From: Streptomyces antnestii
GTDB taxonomy: Bacteria > Actinomycetota > Actinomycetes > Streptomycetales > Streptomycetaceae
Reading direction: 5' to 3'
Assembly: GCF_004005495.1 (NCBI RefSeq)
Contig: NZ_RZYA01000001.1
Span: forward strand, 620,001 to 684,000
DNA: 64,000 bases
The notes under the pieces were generated by a model, which was not told the origin of the DNA, ran no database searches, and saw only the letters and a program-made list of their open reading frames with translations. A program made the translations under genes and the position numbers. Below, piece after piece: positions 46,950 to 56,296 of the stretch. How positions within the stretch are numbered: the stretch's first letter is position 1; every line of letters starts with the position of its first letter.

Positions 46950-47667
46950 CGCGGTACGCACACTTGTACCGACCGGAGAGGACCGCCACGGCCCGCTGCC
47001 TCCCCTGATGCTGACGCTCACGGTGGTCACCGGTCTGGTCGACGCGGTGAGCTATCTGGCGCTCGGGCACGTCTTCGTCGCCAACATGACCGGCAACGTG
47101 GTGTTCCTGGGGTTTGCGCTGGTCGGCGCCGCGAACCTCTCCGCGCTCGCCTCCGTCGTCGCGCTGGCGGCGTTCCTCCTCGGTGCGCTCAGCGGAGGCA
47201 GGCTCGGCACCCGGTTCGCGACGCACCGCGGAAACCTGCTGAAAACGGCCACCGCCGTGCAGGCGGTCCTGGTCGCCGTCACCGTGGCCGCCGCCATGGT
47301 CACCGACGGACGGGTCACCACCGGGGTCCAGTACACCCTGATCGTGTTCCTCGGGCTCGGCATGGGTTTGCAGAACGCGGTCGCCCGACGCCTCGGCGTC
47401 CCGGACCTCACCACGACCGTACTGACCCTGACCCTGACCGGTCTGGCCGCGGACTCCACCCCTGCCGGCGGCGCGGCGCCACGGCCCGGCCGCCGGATCC
47501 TGTCCGTGCTGGCGATGCTCCTCGGCGCCTTCGCCGGAGCCCAACTGGTGCTGCACGGCCACCTCGTGCTCACCCTCAGCCTGGTCCTGCTGCTCCTCAC
47601 CCTTGTCTCCGTGACCACCCACCATCTCTCGTCCGCCGACCCGGACTGGACCCGGTCACCGTCCTGA
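46930..47667 (+). CDS. YoaK/DUF1275 family membrane protein
   Basis: 245 residues, about six to seven hydrophobic helices. The family pattern is GLVDAVSYLALGHVFVANMTGNVVFLG, then GLGMGLQNAVARRLGVPDLTTTVLTLTLTGL. The start lies inside the end of the DoxX gene, so translation is coupled. Function unknown. The gap that follows (47668-47860) may hold a gene relic (see findings). Confidence 0.86.
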   Translation: MRRLLNDAVRTLVPTGEDRHGPLPPLMLTLTVVTGLVDAVSYLALGHVFVANMTGNVVFLGFALVGAANLSALASVVALAAFLLGALSGGRLGTRFATHRGNLLKTATAVQAVLVAVTVAAAMVTDGRVTTGVQYTLIVFLGLGMGLQNAVARRLGVPDLTTTVLTLTLTGLAADSTPAGGAAPRPGRRILSVLAMLLGAFAGAQLVLHGHLVLTLSLVLLLLTLVSVTTHHLSSADPDWTRSPS

Positions 47668-47860
47668 GACCGGGACCGCTCGTGGGAGAAGGCCTCGCGC
47701 AGGGCGTCGCGCGCCTCGCCGGGCTTCTCCCCCCGAGTAGTGGCTGCACTCGGCGAACAGCCGGTCGGGGTGGGTCTCCTGGAAGTCCGCCGCCACCCCG
47801 GCTGGTACCGGCACGGCTCTCCATGAGCCGCTCCGCGTGAATCGTTCCGCCGGGAAATCG

Positions 47861-48835
47861 TCACTCAGCCGTGCGCCGTTCACCGGACAGGCCGTGACTC
47901 TGCCAGTCGCGAGGCGCTATCCCATATGCGGCACGGAACACACGGCTGAAATGACTGGGGCTCACGAAACCCCAGCGTCGGGCGACGGTCGCCACCCCGA
48001 GTCCCAGAGCCGGGGACCGCAGAAGATCCCGACGGCACCGCTCCAGTCGCTCCGCCCGGATCCACTCCCCGACGGTGGTTCCCTCCGACTGGAACAACTT
48101 GTGCAGGTAGCGCACCGAAATGAAGTGGGCGGCGGCGATCGCGGTGGGTGACAGGTCCGGGTCGGCGAGGTTCTGCACGATGTGGTCCTTCACCCGCACC
48201 ATCATGGCCGCGGCGGTCTCAGGAGCCTGAGGCCTGAATCGGCCGCGCCGCTCGTTGATGAACACTGCCAGCAGGTCGAGCCCGGTGGCGAGGAACTGAC
48301 GGCCGACGAAGTCGTCGAAGCCCGCTGCTTCGCGCGCCATGCGCGCGAAATAGGCAGCCACCAGTGCGCCACTTCCGTCACGGCCCGAGAACGCTCTCGC
48401 AGTCGACGCGTGCAGGTCCTCGTCCCGCACGCGAAGCTCCTTGCGAGGGAATTGGAAGGAGGTGAAGCAGAACTCGCCCTCAACTTTCTTTCTGAACGCG
48501 CGAGACGAATCAGAAACGGAGAAATCCCCCGGCTCTATGAGGCTCTCCCTGCCGTCCTGCTCCTTGACGGCGCTGCCTCTGCGCTGAAGCGTGAGGATGA
48601 GGTATTCCTTCCCGTCCCGGGCTATCAGGCGCTTGCTGCGTGTCACCTCTTGAGAGCCGGCCCGGACGTCCGACACCTGGGTGGCACCCAATCGGTAGGT
48701 GACGATTCTTCCTGGCGACGGATCTTCCTCCAGGATATTGACATCGAGCGGTACGAACGTCTGGGACACCGCTTCGTGCCAGCGCGCTCTCCGGTCGGCT
48801 GCCGACAGTTCCGCGGTGGAAAGGACGACGGACAT
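47861..48835 (-). CDS. AraC family transcriptional regulator with cupin-like N-terminal domain
   Basis: 324 residues. The N-terminal AraC_binding_2 domain (about 1-190) includes LILTLQRRGSAVKEQDGR and LIEPGDFSVSDSSRAF. The C-terminal double helix-turn-helix (about 220-320) includes LSPTAIAAAHFISVRYLHKLFQ and VATVARRWGFVSPSHFSRVFRAAYG. The ATG at 48835 follows AAGGGGGG; an upstream in-frame start at 48883 is less likely. It lies 162 bp downstream of the sugar ABC permease gene on the same strand and may regulate that transporter. A decayed relative lies at 55948-56257. Confidence 0.88.
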   Translation of the reverse strand: MSVVLSTAELSAADRRARWHEAVSQTFVPLDVNILEEDPSPGRIVTYRLGATQVSDVRAGSQEVTRSKRLIARDGKEYLILTLQRRGSAVKEQDGRESLIEPGDFSVSDSSRAFRKKVEGEFCFTSFQFPRKELRVRDEDLHASTARAFSGRDGSGALVAAYFARMAREAAGFDDFVGRQFLATGLDLLAVFINERRGRFRPQAPETAAAMMVRVKDHIVQNLADPDLSPTAIAAAHFISVRYLHKLFQSEGTTVGEWIRAERLERCRRDLLRSPALGLGVATVARRWGFVSPSHFSRVFRAAYGIAPRDWQSHGLSGERRTAE

Positions 48836-48997
48836 CAGGCCCCCCTTGACATCGTGATCGACAGGCGGTTCGGATCCGGTCACCGGACAGCCCGATCACC
48901 GAAGACCCGGTGTGCCTGCCAGAACACCGTGCCAGCAGGCCTGGGCCGGCACATCGCGTGAATCCGCTAGATCGAGGCCGCCGGACCGAGATGCCCC

Positions 48998-49813
48998 TCA
49001 CTTGATGGCGCCGCCGGTGGCACCGGCGGAGATGTGGCGCTGAGCGACGACGAGCAGTACGGCGGCGGGGACGGACGCCATGACCGTGGTGGCCATGATG
49101 GCGTTCCACTGGTCGGTGTGGGCACCGATGTACTGGTAGATGCCCAGGGAGATCGGCCGAACGGTCTCCGTGGTGGTGAGCGTGAGGGCGAAGAGGAAGT
49201 CGCTCCAGGCGAAGAGGAAGGTGAACACGGCGGCGGTGATCAACGCGTTCCTGCTCACCGGGAGCACCACGGAGCAGAAGACGCGCAGCCTCCCGGCACC
49301 GTCCACGCGCGCGGCCTCGATGATCTCCCTGGGGATGCCCTGCATGAACGAACGCAGGATGATGACCGCGAAAGGGACCCCCGCGGTGGAGTCGGCGAGG
49401 ATCAGCCCGACGTAGGAGTTCAGGAGTCCCAGGTCGCTGTAGGCGCTGTAGAGCGCGTTGGCCACGACGATGCCCGGCACCATCTGTGTGATCAGGATGC
49501 CGAGGAGCACGAGGTTGGTCCCGCGGATGCGGAACTGGGCCAGCGCGTAGGCCGCCGGCGCCGCGAGCCCGAGGCTGAGAGCGACGCTGCCGAGGGCTAC
49601 GACGAGGCTGGTGACGAGGTTGCGTCCCTGATCGCGCAGTGCGGTGGCGTAACCGCTGAAGTCCGGGTGGAAGGGGAGCCAGTCCCCCCGCAGGGTGTTT
49701 CCCGTCGGCTGGAGGGATGCGTTCACCATCCAGTAGACGGGAAACAGCATCAGCGCGAGCAGGACGATCCCGACGATGGTGGACAGCCGGCCACGGCCCG
49801 GTGCGCGCTTCAA
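48998..49813 (-). CDS. Carbohydrate ABC transporter permease, MalG type
   Basis: 271 residues, six helices. The EAA loop EIIEAARVDGAGRLRVFCSVVLP docks on the ATPase. The start is a TTG at 49813 sharing a TTGA overlap with the upstream permease stop. No better start exists without losing the first helix (STIVGIVLLALMLFPVYWM). It forms a CUT1 importer with 49810-50739 and 50711-51964. No ATPase gene is nearby, so a shared MsiK-type ATPase is expected. Confidence 0.88.
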   Translation of the reverse strand: MKRAPGRGRLSTIVGIVLLALMLFPVYWMVNASLQPTGNTLRGDWLPFHPDFSGYATALRDQGRNLVTSLVVALGSVALSLGLAAPAAYALAQFRIRGTNLVLLGILITQMVPGIVVANALYSAYSDLGLLNSYVGLILADSTAGVPFAVIILRSFMQGIPREIIEAARVDGAGRLRVFCSVVLPVSRNALITAAVFTFLFAWSDFLFALTLTTTETVRPISLGIYQYIGAHTDQWNAIMATTVMASVPAAVLLVVAQRHISAGATGGAIK

Positions 49814-50739
49814 GGGATCGCCTCTTCGGCGTTCCGGGCGCGACGGTTGGCGCGCAGATAGACGAGGGCGAAGGCGAGAGAGATGACGACGAGTACGTTG
49901 CTCATCGCGGCACCGCGCCCGAACTCGAACTGCTGGAAGGACAGTTCGTAGGACCGGGTGGCGAGGGTCTCCGTGGCGTTTGCCGGTCCTCCGCCTGTCA
50001 CCACCAGGATGACGTCCAGCACTTTGAGGGTGTAGACCACGCCCAGCACCAGCACGACGCTCACCACAGGCCGCAGCAGCGGCCAGGTGACATGGCGGAA
50101 CGACGTCACCGGGCCGGCGCCGTCCAGCTTCGCCGCCTCGTACAGGTGCGTGGGGATCTCCTGGAGACCGCCGTAGAGGATCGCGGTGTTGAAGGGGATC
50201 CCGATCCAGATGTTGATCAGGATCACCGACACCAGTGCCTGTGAGGTGCCGGTGAGCCAGGGGATGCCGGACGAGGAGAGGTGGAGGGCGCGCAGCACCG
50301 CGTTGACGACTCCCGTGTCGGGGTCGAGCATCCACCTCCATGTCGCTCCGGAGACGACCAGCGGCAGCAGCCATGGCAGCAGCAGGAGCGATCGAAGAAC
50401 ACCGCCGAGCGGGAAGCGGCGCTGGAAGAAGAGGGCGAAGCCCAGACCGAGGACGAACTGCCCGCATATCGAGCCGGCGGTGAACAGGAGCGTCGTCAGC
50501 AGGGACTTGGCGAACAGGTCCGAGGCCAGGATCTCCGCATAGTTCTGCCGTCCCACGAACGGCGCGGCGCCCGTGTAGAACGTCGTGGGCGTGTACTGCT
50601 GGAAGCTCATCACGACGTTCTTGACGATCGGGTAGCCGAAGAACAGCAGCAGGTATGCCGCGGCCGGCCCGAGGAACATCCACTGGGCCAGCCGCTCCCA
50701 CGAGCGCGGGTCAGTTGCTGGTCGCGGTCCGCTGCGCAT
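49810..50739 (-). CDS. Carbohydrate ABC transporter permease, MalF type
   Basis: 309 residues, six helices with an N-terminal cytosolic tail. The EAA loop is LYEAAKLDGAGPVTSFRHVTWP, and the first helix lies in MFLGPAAAYLLLFFGYPIV. The start overlaps the binding-protein gene by 29 bp and the end overlaps the next permease, showing full translational coupling. Substrate is not readable. CUT1 systems take up oligosaccharides, glycerol-phosphates or polyols. Confidence 0.9.
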   Translation of the reverse strand: MRSGPRPATDPRSWERLAQWMFLGPAAAYLLLFFGYPIVKNVVMSFQQYTPTTFYTGAAPFVGRQNYAEILASDLFAKSLLTTLLFTAGSICGQFVLGLGFALFFQRRFPLGGVLRSLLLLPWLLPLVVSGATWRWMLDPDTGVVNAVLRALHLSSSGIPWLTGTSQALVSVILINIWIGIPFNTAILYGGLQEIPTHLYEAAKLDGAGPVTSFRHVTWPLLRPVVSVVLVLGVVYTLKVLDVILVVTGGGPANATETLATRSYELSFQQFEFGRGAAMSNVLVVISLAFALVYLRANRRARNAEEAIP

Positions 50740-51964
50740 GTCTGAGGGCTTCCTCCGGCGTCTGCTCGCCCGTCAGCGCGGACTGGATCGCGGTGTATAT
50801 GCCGGTCGCCGCCTTGGGCCACCTGACGCCGAGTTCGCCGGTACGGGCCCTTGCCGCTTCCACATTCTTGGCGAAGGCGGCGATCGACGGGACCTGTTCG
50901 GCGTACTGTGCGGCCACCGCCGGGCGGGAGGGCACGGTGAAGTGCTGTTCGGCCAGGGTGAGCATGGTCGAGGAGCTGTTCAGGCAGGCGAGTACCTGAG
51001 CGGCCTTCTGCTGCCGGGCCTTGGAAGCGCTCTGCGGGATCGTCCACACCTCACCGCCGAGCGGTGTGACCGGAGTCTGCCCCGCCCGGGGGACGGGGAT
51101 GGGGGCCACTCCCCAGTGCAGGTTCTTGTCCTTGTCCAGGGCGGGGATCCGCCAGGGGCCGTTGATCATCATGGCCGTCCTGCCGGCGACGAACTGATCG
51201 TGCACGTCGGCCTGTGTCCAGTTCAGCACCGACTTCGACATGGACCCGCTCTTCACCAGGTCGACCCACAGCTGAAGTGCCTGCGCCGCCTGCGGGGTGT
51301 CCAGATGCTTCTCGTCCCCGCCGTTGGACCACAGGAAGGGCAGGAACTGCCAGGTGCCCTCGAAGGTGGCGTTCGCGTCGACCGCCATGCCGTAGCGTCC
51401 GGGACGGGTCAGCCTGGCCGCGGCCGCCTTCAGCTCGTCCCAGGTCCTCGGTACGGCGACACCGGCCTTGGCGAGCATGTCCTTGTTGTAGAAGAGGGCG
51501 ATCGTGCTGACGTAGGGGGCCAGTCCGTACACCTTCCCCTTGTAGGTGCCCGCCGACAGGATGCCCTTGGCGTAGCCGCCGGAGTCGATGCCGTACCGGC
51601 CCAGCGGTGTCAGCGCGCCGGTCTGCGCGATCTGCTGGAGGTCGGGGTTGTCGAGCATCAGCAGGTCGGGAAGAGTCCGGGACGACGCCCGCTGAAGGAC
51701 CTTGGGGACGAGGGACGCCCCTGGAACGCTCGTCTGCTCGACCATCACACCGGCGCGCTTGCCGCAGGAGGTGAGTATCTCGCCCCATTGGGAGTGTTCG
51801 GGTTCGTCGGTGTAGTAGTCGAGCGCGGTGATGGAGGCGACCTTGCCCGGGGCGGACTCGGCACCGGTTCCGCCGCCGCACCCGGTGGCGGCGACTATCA
51901 GGGCGATGGTTCCGGTCAGGAGTGCGGCGATCCGCCGCGCCGGCGGTCTGGCCGGTGAGATCAT
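50711..51964 (-). CDS. Carbohydrate ABC transporter substrate-binding lipoprotein
   Basis: 417-residue family 1 extracellular binding protein. The signal peptide ends in a lipobox, ATGC (about C29). The pattern PDLLMLDNPDLQQIAQTGALTPL, VYGLAPYVSTIALFYNKDML and TAMMINGPWRIP is typical. First gene of the three-gene importer. The upstream region (51965-52099) is AT-rich around 52080 (TTTTATA) and probably holds the promoter. Confidence 0.9.
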   Translation of the reverse strand: MISPARPPARRIAALLTGTIALIVAATGCGGGTGAESAPGKVASITALDYYTDEPEHSQWGEILTSCGKRAGVMVEQTSVPGASLVPKVLQRASSRTLPDLLMLDNPDLQQIAQTGALTPLGRYGIDSGGYAKGILSAGTYKGKVYGLAPYVSTIALFYNKDMLAKAGVAVPRTWDELKAAAARLTRPGRYGMAVDANATFEGTWQFLPFLWSNGGDEKHLDTPQAAQALQLWVDLVKSGSMSKSVLNWTQADVHDQFVAGRTAMMINGPWRIPALDKDKNLHWGVAPIPVPRAGQTPVTPLGGEVWTIPQSASKARQQKAAQVLACLNSSSTMLTLAEQHFTVPSRPAVAAQYAEQVPSIAAFAKNVEAARARTGELGVRWPKAATGIYTAIQSALTGEQTPEEALRHAQRTATSN

Positions 51965-52099
51965 GCTGGTGCCTTTACCGAGTGACGTGAGGTCTGTGGG
52001 CGGGGTCGGTGCCGCGAGGTGAGTGGACTACCGGGGTGCCGTCAAGGTGGTCCATACCTCCAACTTCTGTTCGAACGCATTTTATAGGGCTTCACCTGC

Positions 52100-52864
52100 T
52101 CAAAAGGTCCGTCGAAGCGCGTCGCCGTCGCCGCGACCATCGCCCCGCTCGGCGGCTTCCCGGATCATCGCCACGACGGCGGCGGGCTGCGACAGCACCA
52201 CGGCGTGCGAGCCGTCCAGCAGGTATTCGGTGGCCGCCATGCGCTGCGCCATGAAGCGCTGAGCGGTGGGGTTGAGCATTCGGTCGGCGGTCGCGATGGC
52301 GTACCAGGACGGCTTGGATGCCCATGCCGGCGCGCCCGATCTTGAGGTCAACGCGCGCTGGGCGATCGGGCGTTGCGCCACGGACATCGCATTCTTCACG
52401 CGTGGCGGCAGGTCGGCGGCGTACACCTGCGGGAAACGTTCCCTGCGGATGTAGAGCTCGCTGTCCGGGCCGCCGGGAACCTGGGTGGGGAGGGCGGCGG
52501 TGATGGTCGCGTCGGCCACCGGCGCGGGGGCGAAGCGGTGCGTGATGTCCAGGACGCTCTCGCCCGTGTCGAGGCCGAACCCCGCGACGTAGCACAGCGC
52601 CACGACGTTGTCGGCGTCGGTGGCGGCGTGCGTGATGACCGCGCCGCCGTAGCCGTGGCCGACCAGCACGACGGGGACATCGATGTCCCGCACCACGCTG
52701 CCGATGTGGGCGGCGTCCTGCGCCAGGCCGCGCAGCGGGTTCGCCGGGGCGCGCACGGTCAGTCCGGCGGTGTGAAGGATGCTGATGACCTCCGCCCAGG
52801 ACGAGGCATCGGTGAACGCCCCGTGCACCAGCACGATGGTGGGCGGAGGGGGGACAAGTGGCAT
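52100..52864 (-). CDS. Alpha/beta hydrolase (EstC-like)
   Basis: 254 residues. IVLVHGAFTDASSW is the oxyanion-hole strand, VLVGHGYGGAVIT holds the nucleophile-elbow position, and DGSHAVVLSQP the His. The elbow reads GHGYGG, with Gly where the nucleophile Ser normally sits (the paralogue at 59712-60437 has GHSYGG), so classical esterase activity may be lost. GGAGG precedes the ATG at 52864. It is transcribed alone, downstream of the LuxR-type regulator gene on the same strand. Confidence 0.85.
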   Translation of the reverse strand: MPLVPPPPTIVLVHGAFTDASSWAEVISILHTAGLTVRAPANPLRGLAQDAAHIGSVVRDIDVPVVLVGHGYGGAVITHAATDADNVVALCYVAGFGLDTGESVLDITHRFAPAPVADATITAALPTQVPGGPDSELYIRRERFPQVYAADLPPRVKNAMSVAQRPIAQRALTSRSGAPAWASKPSWYAIATADRMLNPTAQRFMAQRMAATEYLLDGSHAVVLSQPAAVVAMIREAAERGDGRGDGDALRRTF

Positions 52865-52955
52865 GGCGGTGCCTCCGATCGAGTCCGGTTTCCCAGCCAA
52901 GTGGGTTCGGGTACGGCAGGCATCGCGCGAACGTACCAATCACCCATGGCTCCGC

Positions 52956-55703
52956 TCAGTTGTCGGGCAAGGCCATGACCAGGTTGGCCAACTGAACCCG
53001 GGAGTTGACCGACAGCTTGCGGAAGACCGAGGTCAGGTGAGTGTTGACCGTGTGCGGGGAGACGACGAGCACGTCGGCGGCCGACCGGTTGGTGTGGCCC
53101 TCGGCGATCAGACGCGCGACCTTCTTCTCCGAGGCCGTGAGGGCCCCCCATCCCTGGACGGGACGCTGCGTGGCCGCGGCCCTGCGGCTGCCGGCCCCCG
53201 CACCGTCCATATCCCGCTGTAGGCGCGCCGCCGCGGCGTGGGCGCCCGACTCGGCGAACGTGCCATGGGCCTGAGCCAGGGCGGCCACCGCCTGAGGTCT
53301 GCGTCCCGCCGCCAGGAGTGCCTGTCCGAGATCGGCGCAGGCGGCGGCCCGGACCAGCCGGCGAGGGCTTGCCCTGAGGAGTTCCACGGAGTGTTCGAGC
53401 ATGGCGAGATCGTTTTTCACGAGCCCGAGGGCATGTGCCGCGACGCCCGTGGCGGTCGGCACGGCAGGATTGCGCGCGGCGAGGGCCCCGGCCTGTGCTG
53501 CCAGGTCCTCGGCGAGCTCGTGCTCGGCGCCGCGCAGGGCCATCCGTATCGCGGCGTCGACCCAGTCGCGCAACAGCCGCCAACGCATGAAAGACCCTTC
53601 CTGCTGTACCTGTCGGATCTTGTCGACGGCAAGCCCGATGTCCCCGTCGGCCTCTGCGTGGACGGCCTCCAGGAAGCGCACCGCGGCCGTGTTGCCCGGG
53701 TTCGGTTTGACCACCAGTCTTTCCCGCGCCGCGAGCAGGTGCTCCCGCGCCGCTTCCAGGTCGCCGCGCAGCAGGGCGATCCGGGAGCGGATCACGCGAC
53801 CGTTCACCTGCTGGACGGGCGTTTGTACGTCGTCTTCCAGGCGCTCCATGGTCGCGAAGTCGGCGTCGGCGTCATCGAGCCGGCCGAGTCCCAGGTCGTA
53901 CTGGCCCTGCGCCCACAGCATCATCGCCTGACGCACCGACCCGGTGTTGTCCGCTGCCTGCAGGAGGAGTCGTTCACCGGACGCGAAGTCGTCCACGTGC
54001 AGGTGCGCGACGATCTCTTCCGGAAGGAAAGCGGAATCGAGGGCGCTGAGCGCGGCAAAGCGCTCCAGCGCGACCGCGTTGTCACCCGCGTTCTGCGCGA
54101 TCTCGCCGAGCCCGGACAGGGCCAGGACGTGCGCCTCCCGGTCACCGGTCGCGGTGGCGGCCCGCAGCGCGGTCTCACCGGCCTCACGCGCCGCGACAAG
54201 ATCACGCCCCCGGGACAGGGCCAGCGCCCGCAGGGCGGCCAGCCTCGCCGCGATCTCCGGGGCCGCGCCCCCGATTCCGAGGGCGGATTCGGTCCGGCGA
54301 CGCAGTTCCTCGGCGAGATCCAGGTTCCACAGCGTCCCTCCGAGGGCGGCCTGCAACCGGCTGAACACCTCCAGCGGCGGCCGGGAGGCCAGCAGCCGGT
54401 CGCCGATGGACAGCGCCTCTCGGCTCCTGCCGGCCCGGGTCAGGACGAGGATCGCCTGCTCACCCGCCTCGAACCTCAGCGGCCCTGCGGACGGCGCCAG
54501 TTCCAGGGCGCGCGTCATGAGGTCGGCCGCGAGGCCGGGCGTGACCGGCAGCACGTCCTCAGCGGCTCGCCGCAGCAGCGCCACGCACTCCTTGTCTCCG
54601 GGCAGGGCGCCCCTGAGGATGTGCGGCACCGCGTCGATCGGCCGGCGGCCCGCGGAGACGAGCTGGCCGGCGGCCTCGCGGTGCAGAGCCTTCCGGGCTG
54701 ACGGCGGGATGTCGACGTAGACGGCCTGGCGCAGCAGATCATGCCGGAAGACCAGATCGTCGCCGTCGTCGTCCAGAAGCCCGGCGCGGATCGCCTCCTC
54801 GAGCGCAGGGATCAGCGTGGCGGGCGGTTCGCCGTACAGCGCGGCCGCGTCATGGAAGCCGAACCTGCGCCCCAGCACGGCTCCCATCTGAAGGAAGCGC
54901 AGGGTGCTGGGCTGCAGGGATCTGAGTCTGCCCCGCACACCCACCACGACTGTGGAGGGCAGCGGATCACCCGAGGCCTCCGCGGTACCCAGTCCCGCGA
55001 GCATCTCGACCGCGAGGAACGGGTTGCCTCCAGCCCCGTCGAGCAGGTCCCGGACCCGCTCGTCGACGGCTGCCCCCAGGGTGTCGTCGGCGAGTTGACC
55101 GATGGCCGCGCCGGACAGCGGCTTCAAGGACACAGTGACCGTCGGGAGTGTGCCGGCCGCGGCTGTGACGATCTCTTCCGACGGTCCCGTGGGATCCGGT
55201 CGCCCGGCCAGCATCCACAGGACCGGCGAGGTGCGCAGGCGTGCCGGAAGCTGCTTCAGGGCGAACCGGCTCAGCGGGTCGGCCCACTGCACATCGTCCA
55301 GGGCGATCAGCACGGGCGCACCGTCGGCCCTGGCTTCGATCGCCTCCGCGAGGCGCTCCACCAGCCAGATCCGCTGATCCTGATTCCGCGCCAGATCGGC
55401 GAAGGCGCCGCCGGACAGCAGTGGTTGATCTCCGTGCAGGACGCTGGCCGCAAGCGACGACAGCGGCACGATGTGATGCAGCTCGTCGGCCTTGCCGAGT
55501 CCGACCGAGAACCCTGCCGCCCTGGCCCGGGATACGGCCTCGGTGAGCAGCGTGGTCTTGCCGATGCCGGGCTCCCCTTGGAGCAGGGCCAAGGCGCCGC
55601 TTCCGGTGCGGGCCACCGAGTCGGTCAGTGTCTGAAGCTGTTCGAGCTCGCCCTCTCGGCCGCGCAGACCGGCACGGGACAGCGAGCCGTTCGACCCCGA
55701 CAC
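52956..55703 (-). CDS. LuxR family regulator with AAA ATPase and TPR-like region (LAL type)
   Basis: 915-residue large ATP-binding LuxR regulator. Walker A is G43EPGIGKTT, and Walker B is VLIALDDVQWAD (about 131-142). A long helical-repeat middle (about 380-830) senses a ligand in related proteins. The C-terminal LuxR helix-turn-helix (about 850-912) includes LTASEKKVARLIAEGHTNRSAAD and VSPHTVNTHLTSVFRKL. The GTG at 55703 is preceded by AAGGGG at 6 bases; the nearby ATG at 55707 is out of frame. A small EstC-like hydrolase gene follows and may be a target. Confidence 0.9.
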   Translation of the reverse strand: MSGSNGSLSRAGLRGREGELEQLQTLTDSVARTGSGALALLQGEPGIGKTTLLTEAVSRARAAGFSVGLGKADELHHIVPLSSLAASVLHGDQPLLSGGAFADLARNQDQRIWLVERLAEAIEARADGAPVLIALDDVQWADPLSRFALKQLPARLRTSPVLWMLAGRPDPTGPSEEIVTAAAGTLPTVTVSLKPLSGAAIGQLADDTLGAAVDERVRDLLDGAGGNPFLAVEMLAGLGTAEASGDPLPSTVVVGVRGRLRSLQPSTLRFLQMGAVLGRRFGFHDAAALYGEPPATLIPALEEAIRAGLLDDDGDDLVFRHDLLRQAVYVDIPPSARKALHREAAGQLVSAGRRPIDAVPHILRGALPGDKECVALLRRAAEDVLPVTPGLAADLMTRALELAPSAGPLRFEAGEQAILVLTRAGRSREALSIGDRLLASRPPLEVFSRLQAALGGTLWNLDLAEELRRRTESALGIGGAAPEIAARLAALRALALSRGRDLVAAREAGETALRAATATGDREAHVLALSGLGEIAQNAGDNAVALERFAALSALDSAFLPEEIVAHLHVDDFASGERLLLQAADNTGSVRQAMMLWAQGQYDLGLGRLDDADADFATMERLEDDVQTPVQQVNGRVIRSRIALLRGDLEAAREHLLAARERLVVKPNPGNTAAVRFLEAVHAEADGDIGLAVDKIRQVQQEGSFMRWRLLRDWVDAAIRMALRGAEHELAEDLAAQAGALAARNPAVPTATGVAAHALGLVKNDLAMLEHSVELLRASPRRLVRAAACADLGQALLAAGRRPQAVAALAQAHGTFAESGAHAAAARLQRDMDGAGAGSRRAAATQRPVQGWGALTASEKKVARLIAEGHTNRSAADVLVVSPHTVNTHLTSVFRKLSVNSRVQLANLVMALPDN

Positions 55704-56296
55704 CCATGGCCCCTTCCTGTCCGTACTCGCCTGCCGAAGCCCGGCTCGGCGCACCCCCACGTTGTCCGGTCACGTGGCAACGCAGGAGGGCGCCTTTGGC
55801 GTCCCGCAGGTCGCGGCTCCCCAACGAGCCCACCGTGCGTCGCCTCATCGTCGCAGGTCAAGCCCATCGTCTTCGAGTGCTTCGCCGCTGCGGGCGCCCG
55901 GTCGTGCTTCTCGCTACAACGGGGAGCACGGCGGAGATCACCCGGCGTCATGCGATCGGTCCCCGCTGGAGTCGCCGTACGCGGTGTGGAAGGGCCGGCT
56001 GAAATGGGTCGGACCGCTGAAGCCTCAACGGCGGGCCACGCCGGGGACCGAAGAGCTTGTGGAGGGACTGGACGGACCTGTCGTGCGCAGCCGCGATGGT
56101 CTCCGGTTCGGGCTCCGGACCCCCGAGGTGCCTCCACGTAGGCGCGGACTTCCCGGGCCCGCCCGGTGATGAGGGCGGCCACCAGGTCGGTGATGTTGCG
56201 GGCCGGTCGGCCAAGCGCTCGGGGGTAGCCACCGACTCGCGGCCGTCTGAGGGACAAGCTGACCGCGAGCTGAGTCCGACCTTTGCGGACCTGGAG
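55704..56296. other. 593-bp gap with AraC relic and no intact gene
   Basis: The stretch between LuxR-type and MFS genes holds no intact gene. Its right part carries the frameshifted AraC fragment listed at 55948-56257. The left part (55704-55947) shows nothing recognisable beyond the promoter expected for the LuxR-type gene. Confidence 0.5.
55948..56257 (-). pseudogene. Decayed AraC-family regulator fragment
   Basis: Two minus-strand frames together resemble the linker and first helix-turn-helix of an AraC_binding_2-type regulator. NITDLVAALITGRAREVRAYVE is in one frame. ETIAAAHDRSVQSLHKLFG is in another, closely matching the intact AIAAAHFISVRYLHKLFQ of the regulator at 47861-48835. A frameshift falls near 56130 and further damage follows. 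No start, ligand domain or complete DNA-binding domain remains. Confidence 0.5.
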
